Below are positions 47,541 through 54,933 of a stretch of 64,000 nucleotides of DNA, piece after piece. The notes beneath the pieces are model-generated. The model was given only the letters and a program-made list of their open reading frames with translations. It was not told where the DNA came from and searched no databases. This stretch comes from Flectobacillus sp. BAB-3569 (GTDB lineage: Bacteria > Bacteroidota > Bacteroidia > Cytophagales > Spirosomataceae): assembly GCF_002270355.1 (NCBI RefSeq), contig NZ_NJFZ01000003.1:160307-224306 (forward strand), written 5' to 3'. The position numbers and the translations under genes are program-made. Positions within the stretch are counted from its first letter, which is position 1, and each line of letters opens with the position of its first letter.

Positions 47541-49997
47541 TTACGCCAAATAGCTTCCTATAGCAACAATATCGGCAAATACCCCCGAAGCGGTTACTTC
47601 TGCGCCTGCGCCTGGTCCTTTGATGACCAATGGACGGTCGTGGTAGCGTTTGGTGGTAAATGAAATTACGTTATCGGCGCCATCCATCATATAAAATGGA
47701 TGCGTTTTGTCGATACTTTTTACCCCAATCGTAATTTTATTGTCTTCGAGTGTTGCGATAAAACGAAGTACTTCGCCTTTAGCTTCGGCTTCGTCAACCA
47801 TTGTTTCAAAATAACTATTGGATACTTCCAGTTCGTTGAAAAAATCCTCTACAGTTGGGGCTTTTTCACAGTTTTCTGGTAATAATTTCAAAATGGTTAC
47901 GTCCTCAGGTTCCAATCTTAGCCCGATTTCACGACCTAAAATCAAAATCTTACGTGCCACGTCCATACCACTCAAATCTTCGCGTGGGTCTGGCTCAGTG
48001 TAACCTTTTACTTTGGCTTCACGAACGATGTCGGCAAATTTGACACCTTTTTTGAAGTTGTTAAAAATATAAGATAGGGTACCCGAAAGTACTCCTTCAA
48101 TTTTCTCAAATCTATCGCCCGAAGCAATCAAACCTTGCAAAGTGTTGATCACAGGTAAGCCTGCACCTACGTTGGTTTCGTACAAGAATTTGACGCCTTT
48201 TTTCAAGACTGTTCTATGCAACAACGCATAGTCTTCATATCGACCAGAGTTGGCTACCTTGTTTGGCGTTACGACTGAGATATTCGATTCAAACAAACCA
48301 AGGTAATAATTATGGATATTCTTGTCGGCTGTACAATCAGCAAATACAGAGTTAGGTAAATTCAAACGTTTGGCCTCTTCTACAAAAGCCCAAAGTTCAG
48401 CGGGTTTACCCATAGCATCCAAGGTCTCTTGCCACGAATCCATCGAAATACCATCGCTTGTCACGAGCATTTTTCTGGAATTCATTACACCGACTAGATT
48501 TACTTTCAAACCACGGTATTTTGACAAATAATTAGCTTGTCCTTTCAATTGGTTTAAAAGCGCTTTTCCTATCAAACCTGTACCCACCAAGAATAAGTTG
48601 AGCGTTTTGACTTGAGAGAAAAAGAAAGTGTCATGAATAACATTGAGGGCTTTTGAAATATCTTTTTTCTCGATAACTACCGAAATATTCAACTCAGAAG
48701 AACCTTGTGCGGTAGCCACGATATTGATACCATTTTTACCTAATACCGAGAACAATTTACCGCTCACCCCCGTATGATGACGCATACCTTCACCAACTAC
48801 GGCAATAACAGATAGATTTTCCTGAATATCTACTCCTTCAATGTCTCCTAAAGCGATTTCGCTTGCAAATTCTGTTTCCAAAATTTGACGTACTTCTTGA
48901 GAATATTGTGGGTCAATGGCAAAACAAATCGAGTGCTCAGACGAAGCCTGAGAAATCAATACCACCGAGATTTTATGTTTGGCAAGAATCGTGAATAACT
49001 TTCCTGAAACCCCAGCCACACCAATCATACCCGAACCCTGAAGGTTGACCAAGGCTAAGTTATCAATCGAACTAATACCTGTAATGATATACTCGCTTGG
49101 CTCTGCTTGGCGACTTACAACTGTGCCAATAAAGCTAGGGTTGAAGGTATTGAGTACACGAATTGGTATATTTCTGGCAAATGCTGGTTGCAAAGATGGT
49201 GGATAAATCACCTTAGCCCCAAAGTGCGTCAGTTCCATTGCCTCCGAGTACGTAATTGTTGGAATCGTAAAGGCATTTTTTACCTTACGAGGGTCGGCGG
49301 TCATCATACCGTCTACGTCGGTCCAAATTTCGATTTCCTCAGAATTGAGTGCAGCACCAAATATAGAACCTGTATAGTCAGAGCCACCACGTCCTAAAGT
49401 CGTAGTTTCGCCTTTGTCAGTCGAACCAATAAAACCTGTAATTAATTGTAATGATTTGGTTTTGGCAAAATGTTCTTGAATCAGACTATTAGTCGTGTCA
49501 AAATCCACCTCTGCCATGCCGAAAGTATCATTAGTACGAATGACTTTGCGTGCGTCTAAAAACTGACAATCAACGCCTTGTGCATGAAGGATTTCGTAAA
49601 TGAGAGTAGTCGAAAGACGTTCACCAAAACTTACGATTAAATCAGCTGTTCGAGAAGAAATCTCACGAATCAACGACACCCCTTTCAATAAATCCTCAAG
49701 TTCGTTGATAATCGTTCGGATATTAGCAAATACTTTTGATTGAGCTTTTACATCGATCAGCGCTCTAACTACATTAAAATGACGCTCTTCGATCGTTTTT
49801 ACAAGGTCAAAATAACTTAAATCACTTACTGCGGCTCTTTTACCCGTTTCGATAAGCTGATTGGTTACTCCACCCATTGCCGAAAATACAACGGCGATTT
49901 TTTCTCCTTTTACAAGGTTTCCCTTGATGATGCTTAGAACTGATTGAATACTTTCAACGGTTCCGCATGACGTTCCTCCGAATTTTAATACTTTCAT
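47541..49997 (-). CDS. thrA: Bifunctional aspartate kinase / homoserine dehydrogenase
   Basis: An 818-residue fusion enzyme catalysing the first and third steps from aspartate to threonine. The aspartokinase domain (~1-285) starts MKVLKFGGTSCGTVES and includes TTLGRGGSDYTGSIFGAAL. Two ACT regulatory segments follow (~310-450; SSEHSICFAI, SSELNISVVIEK). Homoserine dehydrogenase follows (~460-818), with GTGLIGKALL, NVGAGLPVINTLQGLI, GTLSYIFN and GYTEPDPREDLSGMDVARK. The frame is open 18 codons further to a GTG at 50051, but the ATG at 49997 matches the universal N-terminus. It is the first gene of thrA - ATPase - DUF4276 - thrB. Confidence 0.96.
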   Translation of the reverse strand: MKVLKFGGTSCGTVESIQSVLSIIKGNLVKGEKIAVVFSAMGGVTNQLIETGKRAAVSDLSYFDLVKTIEERHFNVVRALIDVKAQSKVFANIRTIINELEDLLKGVSLIREISSRTADLIVSFGERLSTTLIYEILHAQGVDCQFLDARKVIRTNDTFGMAEVDFDTTNSLIQEHFAKTKSLQLITGFIGSTDKGETTTLGRGGSDYTGSIFGAALNSEEIEIWTDVDGMMTADPRKVKNAFTIPTITYSEAMELTHFGAKVIYPPSLQPAFARNIPIRVLNTFNPSFIGTVVSRQAEPSEYIITGISSIDNLALVNLQGSGMIGVAGVSGKLFTILAKHKISVVLISQASSEHSICFAIDPQYSQEVRQILETEFASEIALGDIEGVDIQENLSVIAVVGEGMRHHTGVSGKLFSVLGKNGINIVATAQGSSELNISVVIEKKDISKALNVIHDTFFFSQVKTLNLFLVGTGLIGKALLNQLKGQANYLSKYRGLKVNLVGVMNSRKMLVTSDGISMDSWQETLDAMGKPAELWAFVEEAKRLNLPNSVFADCTADKNIHNYYLGLFESNISVVTPNKVANSGRYEDYALLHRTVLKKGVKFLYETNVGAGLPVINTLQGLIASGDRFEKIEGVLSGTLSYIFNNFKKGVKFADIVREAKVKGYTEPDPREDLSGMDVARKILILGREIGLRLEPEDVTILKLLPENCEKAPTVEDFFNELEVSNSYFETMVDEAEAKGEVLRFIATLEDNKITIGVKSIDKTHPFYMMDGADNVISFTTKRYHDRPLVIKGPGAGAEVTASGVFADIVAIGSYLA

Positions 49998-50042
49998 ATT
50001 TTGGTAAAGATGCTGCTCGATAAGTTGGTGTAAAAGCCTCTT

Positions 50043-50072
50043 AAAAAGCACGCTTCTGCTTTACAACAGCAG
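50043..50072 (-). promoter_or_regulatory. Possible attenuator-like overlapping hairpins in the thrA leader
   Basis: On the minus strand CTGCT...AGCAG (50072-50056) and AAAGCA...TGCTTTTT (50062-50043) share bases and cannot form together. The second ends in five T. A -7-like TATATTTG (50102-50095) lies upstream. I see no threonine-rich leader peptide. Confidence 0.3.
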
Positions 50073-50094
50073 TTTAAATGTTTATAATGGAGTA

Positions 50095-50102
50095 CAAATA
50101 TA
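50095..50102 (-). promoter_or_regulatory. -7 promoter box of thrA
   Basis: TATATTTG on the minus strand fits TANNTTTG. It would give a leader of about 90 nt before the thrA ATG. No -33 TTTG at the right spacing. Confidence 0.4.
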
Positions 50103-50395
50103 GATAAAGCCTTGATATGATTTGACCTTTCGGAAAGCTTTTCCAAGAATAATCTTTGGGGATTTTAGGGGGCAAATAGAATATTTTTCCTGCTAAATAG
50201 TAAAATAACGGTATAAATAAATGATTAAATCTTATGCCTAACTAAAATATTTTGCTTTATGCCTGTTTAGGAAGTTAATTTCTGGAAACCTCAACGCGTA
50301 AAAATTTGTTTTATAAATATAGAATTTGGAACAGTCCGATGTGTCGGTGTTCAATTTTACCTTTTTTAAAACCTTCAACTAGCTCTAAAACACGC

Positions 50396-51514
50396 ATGCT
50401 CGGATACCGCTTTTCTGAATTTGTTCCACAAGAACAAGAAGATGGGAAAAAAGCCAAATTCGACCAATTGTTAGATATCTTTAATCAATTGGTCACCATG
50501 ACCTCGGGCGATGTCTCGGAGGCACTGGCTTGGCTTACCCAACTCGACAAACAATACAACCTTACTGATGACTCTTACGGTATTGCCGATTTTATCGAAG
50601 ACCTCAAAGAAAAAGGATACATCCGTGAAGAAAAGGATGAAAATGGGCAACAAGCTCAAGTTCTTTCGGCTAAAGGCGAACAGAGTATTCGAAAACAATC
50701 ATTAGATGAAATTTTCGGAAAACTTAAAAAAACAGGCAATTCGGGTAATCACCGCACACCTTACCAAGGTACTGGCGACGAAATGAATACCGATCGTCGG
50801 GAATTTCAATTTGGAGATTCTTTGGAGCAAATCGCCATGACCGAGTCTATCCGAAATGCACAAATCAATAATGGTTTCGAGAACTTTATGTTGACAGAGA
50901 ATGACCTCGAAATCATGGATAAGGAATACAAAGCTCAAACCTCTACGGTGTTGATGATTGATATTTCCCACTCTATGATTTTGTACGGTGAGGATAGAAT
51001 TACGCCTGCCAAAAAGGTAGCCATGGCGCTTTCAGAGCTCATTATGACCAAATACCCCAAAGATACCCTCGATGTAATCGTATTTGGAAATGACGCTTGG
51101 CAGATTCAGGTAAAGGATTTACCTTACCTTGAAGTGGGTCCTTATCATACCAATACCGTCGCTGGTTTGGAGTTGGCTATGGATTTGTTGCGCAGGAGAA
51201 AAAACAAAAACAAACAGATTTTTATGATTACAGATGGAAAACCTACTTGTTTAAAAGAAGGTATTCGGTATTATAAAAATAGTTTTGGTTTGGATAAAAA
51301 GATTCTGAACAAAACCCTCACCCTCGCTGCTCAATGCCGTAGATTGAAAATTCCTGTTACAACTTTTATGATTGCTCGTGACCAATATCTCAAAGAGTTT
51401 GTTCAGGAGTTTACCAAAACCAATAATGGTCGTGCCTATTATTCTTCTTTAAAGGGGCTGGGTGAATTCATTTTTGAAGACTATCAAAGAAATCGAAGAA
51501 AGGATGTCAGATAA
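50396..51514 (+). CDS. VWA domain protein, partner of the adjacent MoxR/ChlI ATPase
   Basis: A 372-residue cytoplasmic protein. The N-terminal ~180 residues are helical and charged; a VWA domain follows with a full MIDAS: D189-I-S191-H-S193, the threonine in PYHTNTVAGL, and MITDGKPT. It resembles the ChlD/CoxE-like VWA proteins that partner MoxR or magnesium-chelatase-like ATPases. The frame is open 30 codons further, but family members begin near MLGYRFSEFV, so 50396 is chosen. The ATPase gene follows 232 bp downstream on the same strand. Confidence 0.83.
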   Translation: MLGYRFSEFVPQEQEDGKKAKFDQLLDIFNQLVTMTSGDVSEALAWLTQLDKQYNLTDDSYGIADFIEDLKEKGYIREEKDENGQQAQVLSAKGEQSIRKQSLDEIFGKLKKTGNSGNHRTPYQGTGDEMNTDRREFQFGDSLEQIAMTESIRNAQINNGFENFMLTENDLEIMDKEYKAQTSTVLMIDISHSMILYGEDRITPAKKVAMALSELIMTKYPKDTLDVIVFGNDAWQIQVKDLPYLEVGPYHTNTVAGLELAMDLLRRRKNKNKQIFMITDGKPTCLKEGIRYYKNSFGLDKKILNKTLTLAAQCRRLKIPVTTFMIARDQYLKEFVQEFTKTNNGRAYYSSLKGLGEFIFEDYQRNRRKDVR

Positions 51515-51515
51515 A

Positions 51516-51541
51516 AAGCCCCTGCTCGAAAGCAGAGGCTT
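51516..51541 (+). other. Hairpin directly after the VWA gene
   Basis: AAGCC-c-CTGCT-cgaa-AGCAG-a-GGCTT, ten paired bases with one symmetric mismatch. No T run follows, so it may pause or protect RNA between the VWA and ATPase genes rather than terminate. The rest of 51542-51746 shows nothing else. Confidence 0.5.
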
Positions 51542-51746
51542 GCTAGGTCGAGATTAAGCAGAAAGGAGCTTCATTTTGAATTTTAGATAAAGAGGTTATT
51601 ACCTTTCAAAATTACCGAATGTTAAGTATCGCCGCACTTAAATGTATGTGAACGGCAGAATTAGATAAATAAGTGGTCGAATTATGGCGGAAATCCTTTT
51701 GAAATCGATTGAAAATTCGCCTATATCCCAAAATCAAAAATAATTT

Positions 51747-53270
51747 ATGTCTTACAAAAATCTTTCAGCAACCCAATTACTCGCTATCAAAACTCTTGGC
51801 GAATTAAAAAATGCAGGTTATCAGGCAAAATCTATCAAGCAAGAGTTGCGTGATAACTTGATTCAAAAAATTAAAAATAAAGAAAAAGTATTTGATGGGA
51901 TTTGGGGGTATGAGGATACTGTGATTCCAGATATCGAACGTGCGATTCTTTCGCAACATCATATCAACTTATTAGGTTTGCGTGGACAAGCCAAAACTCG
52001 TATTGCTCGTTTAATGGTAAATCTTTTAGACGAATATGTGCCAGTGGTAGAAGGTTCTGAACTTAATGACGATCCTTTGCAACCGCTATCACGTTTTGCC
52101 AAAGATGTTATAGCTGAAAAAGGAGATGATACTCCTATCTCATGGTTGCATCGTGACGACCGTTACACAGAAAAATTAGCCACTCCAGACGTATCTGTTG
52201 CTGACCTCATCGGTGATGCCGACCCGATTAAAGCTGCAACCCTCAAACTACCTTATTCTGACGAGCGTGTTATCCACTTTGGTTTGATTCCTCGCTCGCA
52301 TCGTGGTATCTTTGTAATTAACGAATTGCCTGATTTACAGGCTCGTATTCAAGTTTCTTTGTTTAATATTCTACAAGAAGGGGATATTCAGATTCGTGGA
52401 TTCAAATTGCGTTTGCCTTTGGATATCCAGTTTGTGTTTACAGCCAACCCTGAGGATTATACCAACCGTGGTTCTATTGTAACGCCACTCAAAGACCGTA
52501 TTGATTCTCAGATTGTTACGCATTATCCAAAGACTTTAGAAATCGGAAAACGTATTACCTTGCAAGAAGCAAACATCAAACCTGAGCAAGAACAATTGGT
52601 GACCACCAATGCCTTAGTGGAGGATTTGATTGAACAAATTGCTTTTGAAGCTCGTCAATCAGAGTACGTAGATGCCAAATCTGGTGTATCGGCAAGGATG
52701 ACTATTTCGGCATATGAAAACCTTATTTCTGCTGCCGAGCGTCGTGCTTTATTGAATGGGGAAGAAAAAACCTATGTACGTGTTGCCGATTTAGTTGGCG
52801 TGATTCCTGCGGTTTGTGGCAAGGTTGAGTTAGTGTATGAAGGCGAGGTAGAAGGTCCTGTCATTGTGGCTCAAAACTTGGTTGGCAAAGCCATCCGTAC
52901 GCAGTTTTTGAACTTCTTCCCAGACCCAGAAAAAATCAAAAAGTTGGCGAAAGACAAAGCTGGTAAAAACCCATACAAACCAATTATCGACTGGTTTATG
53001 GATGGCAACATTATTGATATTTTCAACGATAGTTCTGATGCTGACTATTCATCAAGATTGAGAACTATTGATGGCTTGGATGAACTGGTAGAAAAAATAT
53101 ATCCAACATTTGAAGGTCGTGAAAAATTATTTATGATGGAGTTTGTATTGCACGGACTTTCAGAATTCTCAATGATTTCAAAGAAAACGCTTGACCAAGG
53201 TCTTCAATTCAAGGACTTAACAGATTCGTTGTTTGATTTGGATAACTTCAAATTTGAAGACGAAGAATAG
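51747..53270 (+). CDS. MoxR/magnesium-chelatase-like AAA+ ATPase
   Basis: A 507-residue AAA+ ATPase of the ChlI/MoxR group. Walker A is GLRGQAKT (77-84), the Walker B-like block is GIFVINELPDL, and sensor 1 is FVFTANPEDYTNRGSIVTPLKDRID. SGVSARMTISAYENLISAAERRA is the helical lid. There is no chlorophyll or cobalamin gene nearby, so chelation is unlikely; chaperone-like remodelling with the upstream VWA protein is more probable. It is distinct from the YehL-type ATPase at 20.3-21.3 kb, so the window has two AAA+/VWA pairs. Confidence 0.88.
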   Translation: MSYKNLSATQLLAIKTLGELKNAGYQAKSIKQELRDNLIQKIKNKEKVFDGIWGYEDTVIPDIERAILSQHHINLLGLRGQAKTRIARLMVNLLDEYVPVVEGSELNDDPLQPLSRFAKDVIAEKGDDTPISWLHRDDRYTEKLATPDVSVADLIGDADPIKAATLKLPYSDERVIHFGLIPRSHRGIFVINELPDLQARIQVSLFNILQEGDIQIRGFKLRLPLDIQFVFTANPEDYTNRGSIVTPLKDRIDSQIVTHYPKTLEIGKRITLQEANIKPEQEQLVTTNALVEDLIEQIAFEARQSEYVDAKSGVSARMTISAYENLISAAERRALLNGEEKTYVRVADLVGVIPAVCGKVELVYEGEVEGPVIVAQNLVGKAIRTQFLNFFPDPEKIKKLAKDKAGKNPYKPIIDWFMDGNIIDIFNDSSDADYSSRLRTIDGLDELVEKIYPTFEGREKLFMMEFVLHGLSEFSMISKKTLDQGLQFKDLTDSLFDLDNFKFEDEE

Positions 53271-53275
53271 TATTT

Positions 53276-53452
53276 AGTGATTTTTGATTGAGTGTATGAA
53301 TGATTGTTTTTCTATGTTTTATCAGTAGAAACGCAATGTCTTACCTTAAAAATCAAACACTAGTTCGAGACAAAGTCTCGAACTAGTGTTTGATTACAGT
53401 TTGTAAACTGTTTTAAAAAAATAAGTCCAAGACAAAGTCTTGAACTAGGAAA
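53276..53452. repeat. Partial R1 (reversed) and full R2 in a convergent gap
   Basis: 53276-53345 is a diverged R1 tail in reverse (TTTTTGATTGAGTGTATGAA, then AGAAACGCAATG). 53360-53452 is R2: ACTAGTTCGAGACaaaGTCTCGAACTAGT, a near-perfect palindrome, then CAGTTTGTAAACTG and CCAAGACaaaGTCTTGaac. It lies between the ATPase (+) and the recombinase (-). Confidence 0.7.
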
Positions 53453-53478
53453 TTTATAAAAATCACTCACCCACTCAA

Positions 53479-54276
53479 TTATGCCTTCGGATGCGCCTGC
53501 TCATATATTTTTTTCAATTTTTCCATCGAATTGTGGGTATATACCTGCGTGGCAGCTAAGGAAGTATGTCCCATTAAATCTTTAATAGCAGTCAAATCGG
53601 CGCCATTATTCAACAAATGGGTGGCATAAGAGTGACGCAATACGTGAGGTGATTTTTTCGTTAAGCTTGTTACAAGTGAAAGATATTTTTTGACAATTCG
53701 CTGAATCATCACAGGATAACCTTGTTCGCCTTTATTGCTTACAATCAACAAATGATGTTGAAAACCTTCTCTATCTCTTATCTCAATATATTCCTTTATT
53801 TGCGCAGAGAGATTGGCATGAATAGGCACAATTCTTTCCTTATTTCTTTTACCTAAAACCTTAATGGTATGTTGGTAAAAATCAATGTCTTTTACTTCCA
53901 ACTCAATAAGTTCTGACAAACGAATACCCGAGCCATAGAGCAATTCCATGATGAGTTTGTCACGGACACCCTCAAAATCTTCTGGAAACTCCACCTTGTC
54001 CAACAACATTTCCATCTCGCTTTCTCTTACAAACGTAGGAATATTCTTGGCTGTTTTCATTGCCACGACCTTGCGCATAGGGTCTTGGTCGATGATTTTC
54101 TTGAAAAGTAAAAATTTATAAAAACTGCGAAGCGTAGCCACTTTTCGATTAATCGAGCGACTGTCGAGTTTGGCTTCCGAAAGAGATACCACCCACGAAC
54201 GAATCATTTGGTGGTCGGCAAGTTGAGGATGATGAAAATCGTAAGTATTGGCAAGGTAATGACTAAACTGCGACAT
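53479..54276 (-). CDS. Tyrosine recombinase XerC/XerD (N-terminus lost to a frameshift)
   Basis: 265 residues in the open frame. The core-binding domain is followed by a catalytic domain with GSGIRLSELIEL (first Arg), VLGKRNKERIVP (Lys), HVLRHSYATHLL (His-x-x-Arg), LMGHTSLAATQVYTH (His and Tyr). This is the chromosome-dimer resolution type, with no phage or element genes around it. The ATG at 54276 is internal: upstream codons still read LAYIQHEKRCSDHTTTAYRND, the normal Xer N-terminus. The true start is the ATG at 54365, one base out of frame (see next entry). Xer proteins are about 295-300 residues, which the repaired gene matches. Confidence 0.88.
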   Translation of the reverse strand: MSQFSHYLANTYDFHHPQLADHQMIRSWVVSLSEAKLDSRSINRKVATLRSFYKFLLFKKIIDQDPMRKVVAMKTAKNIPTFVRESEMEMLLDKVEFPEDFEGVRDKLIMELLYGSGIRLSELIELEVKDIDFYQHTIKVLGKRNKERIVPIHANLSAQIKEYIEIRDREGFQHHLLIVSNKGEQGYPVMIQRIVKKYLSLVTSLTKKSPHVLRHSYATHLLNNGADLTAIKDLMGHTSLAATQVYTHNSMEKLKKIYEQAHPKA

Positions 54277-54365
54277 ATCATTGCGATAAGCCGTGGTGGT
54301 GTGATCGCTACAACGTTTTTCGTGTTGTATGTAGGCTAAAAAAAATTGACTATCTCTGAATTCAT
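54277..54365 (-). other. Detached N-terminus of the Xer recombinase
   Basis: From the ATG at 54365 the frame reads MNSEIVNFF and stops. The T run on the minus strand (54345-54338, eight bases) needs a ninth base to give NFFLAYIQHEKRC and enter the main frame. The full gene would be 53479-54365, about 295 residues. Confidence 0.78.
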
Positions 54366-54460
54366 GATTCTAAAGATAGTCAATTTTTTATGAATGCTGA
54401 ACGGTTATCGGCTTAATTCGCGATTAAATGATAACATTATGAAATGAAATCAAACGTTAA

Positions 54461-54655
54461 TTAAGACTCTAAGTTACCGTACATTTTTTGCTTGTATGAA
54501 GCACGAATTACTTCAGTACGACGCTCAACAGATGGCTTTTCGAATGCCATACGTCTACGAAGTTCTTTAACTACACCAGTTTTTTCGAATTTTTTCTTGA
54601 ATCTTTTAAGAGCTTTGTCGATTGACTCGTTTTCTTTTACGTTGATAATCAGCAT
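54461..54655 (-). CDS. rpsU: 30S ribosomal protein S21
   Basis: A 64-residue S21 protein with the family start MLIINVKENESIDKALKRFK and basic middle VVKELRRRMAFEKPSVERR. The length is normal for Bacteroidetes, in which S21 is small-subunit-bound and linked to recognition of unusual Shine-Dalgarno sites. It is monocistronic between xer and a divergent ABC-F gene. Confidence 0.95.
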   Translation of the reverse strand: MLIINVKENESIDKALKRFKKKFEKTGVVKELRRRMAFEKPSVERRTEVIRASYKQKMYGNLES

Positions 54656-54694
54656 ATTGTTTGTTTGTTTATTGCCTTAATAATAATTGAGGTG

Positions 54695-54725
54695 CAAAGA
54701 TAAGTATTTCCAATTTGATTGTCAA
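54695..54725 (-). promoter_or_regulatory. Promoter of rpsU
   Basis: On the minus strand, TTGA (54725-54722), a 19-bp spacer and TATCTTTG (54702-54695). The -7 box is perfect; the -33 is partial. The ATG is 39 bp downstream. Confidence 0.6.
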
Positions 54726-54848
54726 GGGTTTTTATCAAACAAACCCACGCTTTTTCAGAACCCTTACGTAGTAGGTACTTAAATCGAGGCGCAAAAGAAT
54801 ACTTTCAATTCGGAAGTCTTTTCTCCGAAAGAATTCATAAATCAGCCT

Positions 54849-54856
54849 TATCTTTG
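54849..54856 (+). promoter_or_regulatory. -7 promoter box of the ABC-F gene
   Basis: TATCTTTG fits TANNTTTG, giving a leader of about 70 nt before the ATG at 54934. No -33 element is obvious. Confidence 0.45.
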
Positions 54857-54933
54857 TATGCTAGAATTTTCTCGATACACATAATAACTTCAAAAGGCAA
54901 TAGCTAAAAACGAAAACGGGCTATTTTTTATAT

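Noticed and set aside
51747-53270. Magnesium or cobalt chelatase for pigment or B12 synthesis
   Set aside because: No chlH/cobN-type subunit or tetrapyrrole genes are present, and the local context is an AAA+/VWA pair only.
53479-54365. Xer recombinase as an integrase marking an integrative element
   Set aside because: It has the size and motifs of housekeeping XerC/D, and there is no tRNA, attachment-site duplication or mobility gene around it.
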